Below are positions 1 to 22,592 of a stretch of 64,000 bases of DNA, one piece after another (positions within the stretch are counted from its first letter, which is position 1; each line of letters opens with the position of its first letter). The notes under the pieces are model-generated. The model saw only the letters and a list, made by a program, of their open reading frames with translations. It did not search any database and was not told the origin of the DNA. A program made the position numbers and the translations under genes. Source of the stretch: Glandiceps talaboti (Eukaryota > Hemichordata > Enteropneusta > Spengelidae); contig NC_135563.1 in assembly GCF_964340395.1 (NCBI RefSeq), positions 16,783,151-16,847,150 of the forward strand, in the 5' to 3' direction.

Positions 1-447
1 GTAGATTTGGATATAGTAATGACCCGATCGTGACTTCTCGGACTGATCAAATTAGGGATGTATTTAAAATCCTGATTCTGTTTACACTTACCTGCGTATC
101 TTCCACAGTTTGAGTAATTTCACAGTGTACGAATTCCACCGCTTCTTCGAGTGAAGTTGAATGAAAGTGCTGACACAATCTTCATTTGGCCACCCCTCAA
201 TCTTCTTAGAAAACACTTGTAGAGTATAGATAACCTTACTGACCTAAATAACATTTGCCTATCAGTTACCCTAATCTCATGTTACCAGTGCTCATCATAG
301 TCATTTGATAAATAGTGTTGTGTAGGTTATCTGAACATATGTGACACATTTATTGCAGTTTGCTGTCTGCAACATGAATATATACACAGTGGTATTTTAG
401 TTGATGGCGCTAGAGCATTTTTTTGGTTTAAGACGTACTTTTTAGCT

Positions 448-778
448 TTAAAGTGGCCATATGGATGAGGATTGCATATTTATTTTGGATTTTTAATTTA
501 TAAAACATTTTTATGATGGCTTTTACTTGAAAAATCAATGTGAAACAACAATGACAAAGTATGTTATTTTAACTGTGTTAAAGATTTGTTATTGTACATA
601 CAATTAATAACAAAGATTTTTACATATTTATTAATCTTTTGCAGTGTACTGAGCTACAAACAAGGACTTGGTCTATGTTGTTTCACATTGCAGTAGGAAG
701 CCATGCCATGATAAAATAGTTTTATAAATTAAAAAATCCAAAATAAATACTCAATCCTCATCCATATGGCCACTTTAA
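448..778. mobile_element. MITE-like element with long terminal inverted repeats, copy 1
   Basis: The left end AGTGGCCATATGGATGAGG (from 452) recurs inverted at the right end (to about 774). Inverted similarity continues inward for roughly 100 bp on each arm, including the TATTTATTTTGGATTTT block and, further in, AATGTGAAACAACA. The two arms are bounded by TTAA (448-451 and 775-778), or equally by TA. Total ~331 bp, no coding capacity. TTAA would suggest a piggyBac-type target site and TA a Tc1/mariner-type one; the sequence does not decide. A diverged copy lies near 62919-63333. Confidence 0.8.
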
Positions 779-1385
779 TATTTACAGATTCTTTGGAAAA
801 TACTGAACGGTTGTTTCAACTGACAAAACTCTCATTCGTAAATAATTCCTTCATTTTACAGTAAATTTCCTTTAAAGTTGTAATCAAATGATTATAATGC
901 ATGTTTAATGACGATTTCGAGTTGAACGCTTTGCTATGATACATTATGTATGTTTAGTAAGTTTTTTTTGTTTTTTTCGGACGCCTTTCATAGGAAATCA
1001 AAATAATGGAGTAAGGTGTTTAGTTTTGGATCGTTTTTCTTCTCCTTGAACAGACAGAAGAACTCGTAGGTCTGTTTTAGACATAATTGTATTGTAAAAA
1101 TTAAATCAACGTTCGTTTCTGTAAAAACTTATTATCATTGTATACGTTATATACGGAACTTCAGCTGCCGTAACGGTTCTGCTTTATTACTATGGGACGA
1201 GATGTGTTGTCAGATGTCACGCAATCTCTATTATATACTGTGGTAGAAAACATGTGCTGTCATAAATTCAGCGTTTGCTACATACGTTATGAGTGAAATG
1301 TTTTTCTGTTGAGTATTTGTGAATTTAGCGAGGATCTCCGTGGACTGTCTTGATTGGTGTTTAAAAAAGAAATAATAAAATCTAC

Positions 1386-1540
1386 TTATTTCGTGTATTG
1401 TCGTCTGTTTTCTATTTTATAGGCGCTCACACTAGGAACAAAAACCAAAAGCAAACGACTTAATATAGGAATGATAAAGAGGAAAATTAAAGCAATCGAG
1501 CCAAATTCCTCCGTAAATTTCTATCATATTGATGCCATTC
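1386..1540 (+). repeat. Dispersed direct repeat, copy 1
   Basis: Shares tattgtcgtctgttt, aggcgc(t/c)cac, (a/t)c(t/c)aggaacaa, aacaaacga-like and aatcgagcc(a/g)aattc blocks in the same order with 52386-52530. About 140 bp, same orientation, with small indels. No open frame is conserved between the copies, so a noncoding transposon or SINE fragment is most likely. Confidence 0.65.
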
Positions 1541-1749
1541 AAAGTGAAAACGAAGTAACATATCAAAGCAGGTTTTACAGTATGAGGGCGTTATCACTCA
1601 GAAATGTTTATTGGTTTTCAAGTTTTGCCATCAGAACAAATGCCTATATGGGATTACCTGTTCGTATTCCTTCACAAATTGAATGAAAATGTTTCCCTGA
1701 GCTTCATCTGTCCGTATTTCTCTTGGTCCTGGATAGCACAAGTTTTTAT

Positions 1750-1771
1750 TGTCTGTCTGTCTGTCTGTCTA

Positions 1772-1846
<75 letters not shown>

Positions 1847-1890
1847 GCTCGCGCGTGCGTGTGTGTTTTGTTTGTTTGTTTGTTTGTTTG
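1750..1890. repeat. (CTGT)n and (TTTG)n microsatellites
   Basis: (CTGT)n from about 1750 to 1847 with one CTAT variant, then a GC/GT patch and (TTTG)n to about 1890. Confidence 0.96.
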
Positions 1891-2053
1891 TTGTTGTTGT
1901 TTTTAAATGAATTCAATTTCATCGCAATATAGTCTCATTCTGGAAAAAATCCAAATGACATTGATTCAGTCACACTTGAAAAAATTAATGTTTTACACTA
2001 AAGATATAATTTAAAAGAAAATCACAGCTCATTCACATGATTTCACCTTGTGA

Positions 2054-2066
2054 TAGCGCCCCCTGG
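2054..2066 (-). promoter_or_regulatory. CTCF-like core motif
   Basis: The plus strand reads TAGCGCCCCCTGG, identical to the 13-base core of the reverse-complemented CTCF consensus. The following cgta departs from the consensus TGG. It lies about 10 kb beyond the 3' end of HHEX. Motif match only. Confidence 0.45.
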
Positions 2067-5000
2067 CGTACAAAGACAAATATGGACATCATTTGCAACA
2101 GAAATTTGTTTTCAACAACTCGCAGGTAACCAAGTGCAGAGTGTACAGATGTGTCAAGAGATGTCGGGACAGTGCTGACTGACTGACGCCGCGCTGTCGC
2201 AAGCTTACAAACAATGCTATATAACCTTTGGTAGATGGCGGATACGATAAGTCTTGCCCGCTACTCGAAGGGTTGAGATATCAACAAGCTAAAAAGTAAC
2301 CAAGTACTCTCGGTATTGACAAAAAGACAGCAACTTCAAGATATTAACTTTAGCCGAGAGAGGTTTTTGACAAATAAGTAATGATGCCAAAGTTTGTAAC
2401 ATTTATTTTTTGAAACTTGGCGAAATCCCAGAGTGCTGTCTACATTGTTATGAGTATGCGAATAATACTGTTAGCATAACTGTGCAGACATTGTAGGAGT
2501 GCGTGTGTGTACGTGTGTGAGGGGGAACAAGTTATCCGATCAAATTATACATTCCTTCATATAAACTAAGACCACTATAAGAACCACTGAATTATACCAA
2601 ACTGTCTAAATCAAACACAAAATCAGCTAACAGCTGTTTTCTTGCCATTTGATCAGGTAAATACAGAAGGAACCGGAAGAAGTATTCAAACCACCTCTTC
2701 AGAAATTACTACATTTTCAAAATATTTTCTCCTTTTACAATGTATATATTTATTACGTGATACTTGACATGTGTAATTCAATGCTCATGAGGTCTGCATT
2801 GAGTGACAGATTTACACATTTCCAGAAGTTGTGGGAGTAAAAAAATGGATGCAAATCCAAACAGCATATACGTACGTCAGGGTAACAGAGGAATTGACCT
2901 CCTGGCGCCGAGATTATCCCTAGCCTATACGTCAGTCGATGTGAAGACGAGATCAGATACTGACATCAGATACAACTTTGGTGTAGCCACAGTAAGCACA
3001 GAGGTTCATACGAATTAACAAGCACTAGACTGTAGAAGTGTCCTCTAATCAGCTACAGACTGCTTATACATGTTTGATTATTTGTCATAAATAATCCATA
3101 AACTAGCATTGTTGTTAGACTGTTCGCATCAACGCGACAGGTTGTCAAGAATTTTTTCGCTCGATCACATCGTACCATTCATCGTAAGTGATTCACAAAA
3201 TGCAATGCCCCCACTCATCTCGTTAAATAGATTTTTAAATTTGTGAACTTATAGTAAACCCATGAATTCGACCCCACCCATGATAATGATCCAACCACAT
3301 TCTTTCAATAGAACATAACTGCTAATTTTGTTGTAATACGCTGGTTCTAAACTTACCTGTCGGGCTTACATATGTCTATAGCGTATACATTTAAATAGTA
3401 TCGAACTGGATCCCACGATGTCTCAAAATGGTACTGAAGTCTTTCCAAAGTGGCGAAAAAAAAACTTTTTAAAAAAGAATGCTAACATATCTGGCATATT
3501 CTCGATGAAACTATATGAATTCATACATGTATCATTATTGTTTACAGTTCCTTCAAAACGGCGTGTTATATTGGAAAGTTAAAAAGGTACAGTTGTCTGT
3601 CCCTAGCCCTTTTCGGCCAACATCAGAGCACAAGATCCACATACATGCTAATACATCAGACCACTTTTAGTGGTCTAATACACATTGAATCGTAACGAGA
3701 AATGTGCCTCGGAAATAAAGTGTTTAATCTTTTGCTGTTATTTTATTTAGGAAAGCTCCAACACCCAGTTTAAATCAAGAAACAAAATCATGGATCACCG
3801 CAGAAATATTTGAAATATAATTAACTCTATGGGAAAATGAAAGAAATTTACCGATTTCACTGAAGACTTTTCTAACTTGGTTCTTGAGAGTCACTTCGTG
3901 GTTTCACTTTGCGTTACTCGCAATTTCAAAGAAACACCAATTTAACTTTGAGGATTTTGCTATGTGTCTTCTTCTGGCGTTGTTAGTAACAGTTGGCGGC
4001 TTAGAAATACGAGTTTCCCTCATTTTTTTGTTCGCATTATAAATCATATCAGAATACCAAATTGAGTTTTGCCAATGGCAAGTGATGGTTGAATATGCTT
4101 CAATATAAGGAAGACGAAGTCGAATGTTACGGATACTTTATAGGTTGTAGCAAACCTTACCTCAAATGTGCGTATGAACTCAGATTTTTGCCCCTTTAAT
4201 TTGGGATCATGGTTATTTTGAAAAGTGAGTAGACAATGGATAATGTATATAGAGGTGGTGATATTAAAGTTAACGTAGTATACCCTCGGACATAAACTGT
4301 TTAGACTTCATTACTTTAGATGTACAAAGAAAATCAAACCCATTTCTTAGTTCAAATCAATAAAAAAAAACAAGGAGTCACAATACAAAAATATTTATAT
4401 GGAGGTCAAGATGATCAAAATTAAGCCATTTTAGAATCCAATTTGACCGCTATTAACTGTGTTAATGCCATAGGAAATTCTTTTTAAAAAATGACGATTT
4501 TCCTGAAACCAAGATGGCGGAGCCAATTATTTCAAAGGGATCAGGAATAATCTCTCATATGGCAAAGTTTGAAAACATATCTGAAACATTTATTTAGATC
4601 AAGTTTTGCGATATATTGTAGTTGTGTAATATTCCACGTCTTTTCTTCTCTGATGCATCTAGTAGGTTTATTTTGATGAATCTCATATTTTCCATTCGCA
4701 GTGCGATATTCTAAAACCTGTTGTTGAATTCGTAACACTGATATTTATCAGAGAACGCTATCTTTTGATTCAACCAAAACAACAGTAAGTCTTCGGTCCT
4801 TCCGTAGAATGATATGTTGACATAGTATATTTACAGAGGACATTATGCAATGTAAATTGTCTTGTACACTGAAACTTAAAGAAGTGACGAGAACTTGGAC
4901 GCCAGTTTGCCGGCTTATTTTGACCTGCGGATTATTTTAAAACTTTAGAGCACTCGTCCATAATTCTTCACAAAATCATTTTTTTTTAAAGACATGAAAA

Positions 5001-5651
5001 ATGATATAGCTATAAGCTCTTCATGAAGACAATGTTTATGTCATGTTCTTTTTAAAAACTTTGAAATAATTTAGATCCATCCCTGAAATTTGAATTGTAA
5101 ACATGAATCTTCACGGAATAGGAATCGGGTGGGGCTAGTATGCTGACATACCCGAGTGCCCACTAGTGTTGCCATCATCATTGATAAAGTAAAAAAAATG
5201 GCTGAAACTTTAGTTATTAAAGACACTACAGTATTCCTCTGAGTTCAGTTAATTAAAAAAGTGAGTCTTTTGTTTGATATATTACCATGTATTATGCGAA
5301 CTATCAAAAGTGATTTATTTCCGTTTCTGTGATCATCTTCGTTAAAATAGTTATGCCTGACTCAATTATTGCTTAGGATGATCACAAACACCATGTGACA
5401 GTCTTGCATAGAGCAGACAGCCCGAAGATTATGTGTTTGGATTAATTCAAACTAATATCTTAATACCTTATGTAGATAGTTTTACAAACTATGCCTTTAA
5501 CCTTTGCGGTTGTTTTCGATTCCTGACAAATTAAAAAGAAACCACTTTTCACCTTTCGGGGTATATCTTGAAGAAAATTAAAACCTAACAACAACCAAAG
5601 TTTAATAGAATTTTACTTTGATGCGTATGCTATGAAAAACACAATCTTCCT

Positions 5652-5654
5652 GTT

Positions 5655-5701
<47 letters not shown>

Positions 5702-5731
5702 TTTTATTTTATTTATTTATTATTTTATTTG
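5652..5731. repeat. (ATTT)n microsatellite
   Basis: About 80 bp of ATTT with a few length variants at the 3' side. Confidence 0.96.
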
Positions 5732-8642
5732 TCTTTCATATACAGAGAAAAAATTCAGTGCAAAAGTACTGTTCTTCTAATGATCCAGTTTATCAATCAA
5801 AACTATGTCTTGTTGTTCAATTTTAACAAATAGTAAACCTAGGCCTTCTATTGATATCCGATACAATTTGTAGGTGATTAACATATCACGTTTATATCAT
5901 TGTGATATGAAATGGACACAAAAATGAGAAAATATTAAGATATACATGTAGGTTAGTACTTGTTCAAGGTCTGGGAGAGATAGGGCAATGTCTAGGCAAG
6001 CCTTCAGTTGTTTCTAACATTCTTCAAAGTAGTATTTTTTCACACAACTTTAAACGAGGAAGCGGAAATCTGCTTACTTGGCGGTGATTTCCCGGTGATT
6101 TTCCATTAAATATCCACTGGAAATCCGGGAAACAGACTCTGATTCTAAAAAAACCCCATTAAATTGTGGCGCGTCACTCATCTTTTGAATCCAAATGGTG
6201 CCAGAAGTCCGCCAGATTTACCTTCGCTATCGCTACTTTAGATTCGACTTTTTTTTAAAGTTGTGTGGCAGATGCCAACAAACTGTTTGAAATGGATTTA
6301 ACTCTTCTGGTGAGGATTTACCCACTGTTCAGAGTCACTCTGGAGCTAAAGTAAAGCTTTATTGTTTCGTCACGGTGTTAATTGACAGCGTGATTGAGTA
6401 CTTTATGTTGTCAATTTCACTATCTTACAACACTAAGAGGGGGGCACGTCACTGCCATCACTTAACACTTCAAAATGGAGTGCAAAATCAATAGATAAAA
6501 ATGGACTTCAGCTAAACTTTGTTAATGCTGAGGGTACTTGACTGACTTCAGTGTGTACAGCTTCCCGCTTAATTGCGACTTAATTCGCAGTGACAGAAAG
6601 ATAGACAGGGCCGAAGACTAATCAAACGAAAATTGTCTCGGAATACAGAAGGCTTTTTTGGACTGCACAGTAAACAATTACTTGGGACGACCTATACTAC
6701 TACATAGGAAGAGGGCAAAGAGAAGGCACCCATCACAACTAACACTGCAATTCGGCAAATGTCATGGAAATGATAAACGTATTGTTAATTTAGAGAATCT
6801 GATGCTTTACATTAATTTGTCTTGTAAATAAGTCAAAATTACATGACTTGTCTATTAATTTTGTGTTTCTCGATACTGAGATTAGATTTTCTATTATGAT
6901 CATAGAATAAGACTTTCCCATCCACTGTTCCATATGCTTATCAGTTAATACCTAAAACCTCTGAGTTGTGTTTAGAAATACGAAAAACTTATGGGAGGAT
7001 TTCGGCATTATATTGAAATGTGACGATGAGTAATTCACCTTCTGAATCCATCCTTGGGTATAGAAATCAAGACGTCCGTGTAAACACATATATGTTCAGA
7101 GACTATTTTTTACTTCGGACACCTTCAAAACGTCTTCTAAAACTCCTCAGGAAGTGTTCCGAACTTATTGCATTGTTTGGACCCCGTGGCCATTATACAG
7201 GGCCTTCTAATGTGACGTATAGATTGAAATGTTAATACCGGAAACCAGAGAATTTTCAGTTCCCACAAAAACCTATGGAATGAAGAGGGGGGGGGGGGGG
7301 TCTTTGTTTTGGCACTACCGCAAGGTGACTTAGTGATTTTAAAATGATGGCAAATACACTCTACAGACTTTGGTGCGCCTCTGACTGGGCGCCTACAGGT
7401 AAATACGGATGCAATACAGTGTAGATTGACACCTAATCAACCAATCTTCAGGTCCATATGAGGTACTTTTACCATGGGTTATAGTTTACTAGCAAAACGT
7501 GGTTGAGTTTGGATTATAAACCCGTTATTGATCATAAAAAATGAAACACAATCTTATGCATGAAGAAGACGAGGAAGAGGTTGGAGAAATGGTATGACAC
7601 ACACACACAAACAAACAAACACACACACAGAGACTCAGCTGTGGTTCTCAAATCGAACAGTAATGAGTAAGACAGATAGTCATGTGATGTGAACTTTCAT
7701 TTCATAGCAAATCACATCAATACCGCACCTTTACTGTTTTACCTGATAGTTATAAAATCTACCAATATCTTAGTTTACATAGTATCATATAGCTGGTTGT
7801 GATTCACTGTAGCTATCGTTCAGTGACATCATTTTGATATACGAGGTCCCGGATGTCAGAAGTTCAGATAACACCAAACATCCCTAGTCATTGGCAAATT
7901 TGCAGTATTCTGCTTACCTGTGTTCCTCTCATCATAACATATTTGCAATAACAAAGTAAGTTAGTAATTTCATAGGCAACCCACAACCGGATATTATAGT
8001 GTTTTTAGGTACTGACGTAAAATTAAATCTTATTAAAGGGGCACAACCCACAACTTATATTAGGTTATTCTAACCACAGTTACGTATTGATTGAGACAGA
8101 CATTGTCAGACAAACTAACGATTTGATGGCATAAATCATGTTTATAATAATCAAATTCTTAGTGAGAACCCGGAAGCTGATACAGTCACGTGATTCGAGA
8201 TGTAATCTTAGGACAAAAGTAAGGCCCAAAAATATGAAATTCCACATTTTTGCTCATCACTTTCTGAACTTATGCAAACAGTTTTTGACGTTCCTTTAGA
8301 GTGACTGGAACTATTGCGTAGTACTGTTAATGTATGCATTTTTAAAATTATAATACTTCAGCTGAAACAACGTTTGCACCAGCATGAACATGGCCTCACT
8401 TTCACTGGTAAATTCTGGGTAACTACGAGTAATTTCAAGGTAAATTTGTACTGATTTGTGTGAATTGATTAACAAAGTTTTAAAAAGTGATATGACTTGA
8501 AGTACACTGACTGTGGTATTAATCCACCATAGTAGAATACAGCCAAAGTGTGAAGAAATGTCTTTTGACTTTTCTGTTAATTTTTTTGAGCGCCAAAATA
8601 AATGTTTACAGTACCACTTATTTGGTGGTATAAGACAACATC

Positions 8643-8698
8643 CCCACCACCATCACCACCGCCGCCACCTCCACCACCACCACCACCACCACCACCAC

Positions 8699-8729
<31 letters not shown>

Positions 8730-8760
8730 ATCACCACCACCACCACCACCACCACCACCA
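8643..8760. repeat. (CCA)n(CCG)n(CCA)n trinucleotide tract
   Basis: Uninterrupted CAC/CGC trinucleotides with a central CCG block (8700-8728). It yields poly-His, poly-Pro or poly-Gly frames on the two strands, none with protein-like flanks, so it is not treated as coding. Confidence 0.95.
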
Positions 8761-10247
8761 ATCGTCATCCTGATTAGTCACTCTTGATTGGTTTGTGTTA
8801 TTTTGTTTACTGTTACGGTAATTCGACGGCATCCATTTCCATAACATCTTAACCACCTAGTCCATCAAATTTGATTTACATAATGAAGTATGATATGCCC
8901 GCAAATGTTATCAGTACATTCCATCATTGTACTGGTGTCAATTAATATGTCACTGATATCACAAACTATACAGTGTTGAAATCATCTGTTTCTCACTGGA
9001 TATAGGACATTGCATTGACACAGAGTCACGGTAAAACGTCTATGCTAGTGTACAGGGTAGAGTATACTGTCAATGTGTGTACTGGTCATTCCTTTCAGCT
9101 AAGATGGATGTTCAGTATGAGGAACGCAATGCCAAAACCTTCTTCATCCATTTACAATACGGCTCCCTACCACCAGATGAACCATCATCTAAGCATACAA
9201 ATGTCATACGCATGGCATATGATTTTATGTAATGATTGTTACCATCCTGACAAGCTTAAGGTACTCAACATTACCCCCCCCCCCCCCACCTCCTTCAAAA
9301 GGTGTAAAACTTGTAGTGGTGGTGGTGTAATCAAAAATTGAGGAAATTCGTCGATGATAAATTTCAAACAATTAAACACTATTTTCCATACATCATGCAA
9401 GATGAACATGACAAACGTCACTCAAGCCAATCACACACAATAGGTGACTAATGATTTGGCTAAAAGTGCCCAATTTGTGTCAAATTTCTGTCAAAAAACG
9501 CGAATATATCTCCTCCTCGACGCATATCAGGCAATCCAACCCAAATAGCGTATACATTGCGTCACTGAATGAGTTGCTCGTAAATTATGTTCTTGCCAAA
9601 GTTCAAGAGAGGCAGGGGTGACGACGCCCTTCGTTGGCCATAGCAAACCTCCACCGGTTAGATACTTTACCCGCCATTGATATGCAACGTCTGTGTCAGT
9701 GAAGGTCGAGCCATTGGAGTTATTAATGGCTCATTATAGGCCAAGGGTTATCTCTCGACTCAATCCGTTACTACCAATAAGGCTTGTTCGTATGCCATAT
9801 TGTGAATACAACTCATATATTTTGTCAAGTGAAATACCTGCCTCACCCCCTGACACGGACTTACTGGACATGGTGGCGCCGAAAGCAACAACACAAGCCG
9901 ATTTTAACTAATTGATAACCCAGTTATCTTTTGTCAAACATTTGTGGCTGTCATTATCAAACAGGTAGGCTGTCACTGACGAGTTTTTGATGGATATTGA
10001 CTGGTGTGTCATTCACGATTGCTGTACTGTAACACCGGACTTTCTTCGATAAGACCATAGTAACTGTAGAGGTGTCGCCAAATGGGAAATACAGGTTTTT
10101 ACGCTCGCGGATATTGCAACAGACATTGTTGCTATGGACTGGTTTAATACCCAGCTCGCACTGTATGGTAGTTGTTTGCTGTTTATTACAAGTCTCTATA
10201 ACTTGCACTTGTGCGTTCAAACACCTCCTTGTGACACAATAGAAGTC

Positions 10248-10588
10248 AGTTTACCTGAAACATGACGTCGTCTGATTTGACAAAAATCATACTAACATTG
10301 CTACATTTCATCGTCTGGTGCTACACAAATGTTACCAACTGTTGCTACATTTCATACTCTGGCGCCACAAACATATTACCAACATTGCTATATTATCTAT
10401 GTGACTTGCGCTATCTTTAGGTGACCCCACACCCTTAAAAAGATTAAAATGTATCAACTGAACCCTTTTTACTAAGCCAGACTAAAATATGTAGCAATTT
10501 AAAATTTCTGTGGAGCCAGACAATAAAATGTAGCAATGTTAGTAAGATTTTTGAGCCGTATGACGTTGCTACCTGTTTCGGGTTAACT
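10248..10588. mobile_element. Foldback-type inverted-repeat element, copy 1
   Basis: The left arm begins agtttacctgaaac and contains tactaacattgctacattt twice in degenerate form (10290-10390). The right arm (about 10480-10588) carries the reverse complement (aaatgtagcaatgttagta) and ends gtttcgggttaact. The arms pair over roughly 75 bp. The internal motif is a ~42-bp unit (ggagccagacaat..atgtagcaatgttagtaagattt), the same unit that is amplified in the element at 42607-43318. Confidence 0.75.
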
Positions 10589-11244
10589 AACTTATCTTGT
10601 ATCAGTAAAGTCAAAAGACAATAACTCAGATATTGTTGTGTACTAGGTATACGCGGCGGTCTATTTGCAGGGTTCCAAAAATTGAAGTGATGGTTTGTCA
10701 AAAAGAGTGTGAATAACAATGTTATCTTAGTCATGGATGTATTTGTGACATCCATGTCTTAGCGAAGCAAATATGCACTGATAAACATATTGAACGTTAG
10801 AACTAGATACTATTTTTTGAAAGTCCAGTTCTGATTAGGATTGAGGTGTGAGGTGTGAAAACGCAGTTGTCTGACAGAGTCAGAGTTGTTAAAATCTGGT
10901 CCAGGAACAAACAAAATGACCCTAAGTAATACTTATGACTCTTCTGATAAGATACCAGTAAAAACAAGAACCTGTAATTGAAGCCTTGGCCTTTACAATA
11001 AACTTGCGAACCGATGTAGAAATACACTTGGAAGATTTTACATGTATTATGGAGACCGTTCTCTTCAAGTTAACACCCCTTTCTGCAGTCCAGTCTGTAC
11101 TGTTGTTATCTTGATAATGTGTCAATATTTCCATCATATTGCTATGAATACATGTAGAACCTGGATGAAGTATGATAACTCAGTGAATTTCACTAGCAAA
11201 CTGTATACAGTTTCAGCCCAAATATTGTACCCATCGATGTTTTC

Positions 11245-11507
11245 AGTGACATAACTGTTTTCCCTTTATCAAGTCCTCCAACGACACAATTGTTTTGCTC
11301 TAATTAATTACGTCACCAAATTATTCTTGCAATGGTGTAATTCTTTTGCGATAAATATGTATAGAACTTTGAAATTATTCACCAATTCTTCCGACGACAT
11401 AATTGTTTTGCGTGAAATAATTATATCACCTTCAAATAATTCACCACTTCTTCCAATGACGTATTTATTTTGCGCTAAATAATTACATCTTTGAACCATT
11501 CATCCAG
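11245..11507. repeat. Degenerate ~62-bp tandem array, about four and a half units
   Basis: Units start near 11274, 11324, 11386 and 11448, with a partial one from 11245. Each has ttcttcc(g/a)acgaca, then attgttttgcg, then taaataattac and attcaccac. Lengths are 50-62 bp. The array lies 0.8-1.1 kb after the HHEX stop, possibly inside or just past the 3' UTR. Confidence 0.75.
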
Positions 11508-12178
11508 TGCTTTGTATGTAGAATATAAGACATGCAGAAAAATATCGTTTATTTGTATTTCGTTTATTGATATTGGAAATAGTTGAAAACAATCCTTGTG
11601 ATCATTTTACAGCGTGTGTAACGAAAATTGCACAATATGAATATCCACGATTAATTATTTTAGTATTTAAAAAAAAAACTATTCTAAATTCTGGTCACTT
11701 GAAATAAAACATCTATCAAATATTCAATATGTACAAAAAAACAAAATCCACCACTCTCGAATAGTGAGACCTATCTGTGAGTTCGCTTCATAAAAAATCC
11801 CCAATAAATACATCAGTAGTGGGGGATATGCACCGTAGAATAAAAATGCAAAATGTGTGAAGGTCGTCTGCGTCACAATTTGTTACTGTAGTGTGGATTT
11901 TCTTGTACATTTTGTAAACAAATCATATACACTTTGAGTGGGGAAGATGCCAAACCTTGTTGGTGGATTTTAAGTACTTCATTTTAGTCGAATTCGTAGT
12001 TTCACTACATCTGGGAATGTACTCGTAAGAGTCGTAGTTCTTTTCTTCAAAACTCGTGTGGCAGTAGTGCAACGCCCCCATACTGTCCGTATGTTCAGGG
12101 TATCACTGAGTCGTCGTCATCGCAGACAACGCGAAAAGACTAAACAGTTATCCGACCCAGCTCTACCAACCAACCAAG

Positions 12179-12184
12179 TTTATT
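12179..12184 (-). terminator. Candidate HHEX polyadenylation signal (AATAAA)
   Basis: AATAAA on the minus strand about 140 bp after the HHEX stop codon. It is the first canonical hexamer I found downstream. Others occur further on (near 11463 and 11563), so the 3' UTR could be up to ~900 bp. No transcript evidence is available. Confidence 0.3.
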
Positions 12185-12323
12185 TTAAAATCTACGACGT
12201 CCGTCGTAACGTTTCCTTCAGACCGCCACTTATGGTCCGTGGTTTTTTGGGTCTATGTACAGTACGATCCTTTACAACTGGATCATCTTGCTCGTCTTTC
12301 TTATAAATCTATATTTCACGGTG

Positions 12324-22378
<10,055 letters not shown>

Positions 22379-22402
22379 CTGAAAGAAAGAGAGAGAGTGG
22401 GC
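22379..22402 (-). promoter_or_regulatory. Splice-acceptor-like tract abutting the HHEX start codon
   Basis: On the minus strand a CT-rich run (ctctctctctttctttc) ends in AG directly before the ATG at 22378. This has the form of a 3' splice site with zero nucleotides between AG and ATG. It may be the acceptor of a 5' noncoding exon or a trans-splice acceptor, or just a CT-rich 5' UTR. Sequence alone cannot decide. Confidence 0.5.
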
Positions 22403-22542
22403 TCAGTTCTCGGCGCTTCACTCACTAATTGCACACACACACAAATAGATCCAAGTTACACTACTCAACGATCTTCAGTCTGAACTAGTAGCTGCTCATC
22501 ATTCCATCTACATGAGGTAGGCGGAACTGAACAAATCCAGCT

Positions 22543-22568
22543 ATTTGCATACGATTGATTAATCAATC
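22543..22568. promoter_or_regulatory. Octamer site next to 16-bp homeodomain-type palindrome, HHEX 5' flank
   Basis: Positions 22543-22550 read ATGCAAAT on the minus strand, an exact POU octamer. Two bases away, 22553-22568 is a perfect palindrome (gattgattaatcaatc) with a central TTAATC/GATTAA core of the type bound by homeodomain, HNF1-like or PBX-class factors. The pair lies 165-190 bp upstream of the HHEX ATG. Function is inferred from motif match and position only. Confidence 0.45.
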
Positions 22569-22592
22569 ATTGAAGGCTTACGTCGCTCAGTG

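Larger units (their letters stand above)
1..12178. other. Region 3' of HHEX, no recognisable gene
   Basis: I see no exon of a known protein on either strand; reading frames here are short and lack family motifs. The stretch is AT-rich single-copy-looking sequence interrupted by the repeats listed separately: MITE 448-778, direct repeat 1386-1540, CTGT tract 1750-1847, ATTT tract 5652-5731, CCA/CCG tract 8643-8760, foldback element 10248-10588, tandem array 11245-11507, and mononucleotide runs at 7287-7300 (G) and 9274-9287 (C). Confidence 0.7.

Noticed and set aside
1750-1850. CRISPR-like regular repetition, here and in the other tandem tracts
   Set aside because: Simple or minisatellite repeats without unique spacers, in a eukaryotic genome.
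4508-4597. YY1-type start (aagatggcgg) opening a 27-codon frame
   Set aside because: Short, with no other promoter sign; YY1-like ATGGCG strings recur several times in the window.
8513-8787. His-, Pro- and Gly-rich frames on both strands
   Set aside because: They are translations of one CCA/CCG trinucleotide tract in several frames; the flanks show no protein-like sequence or splice context.
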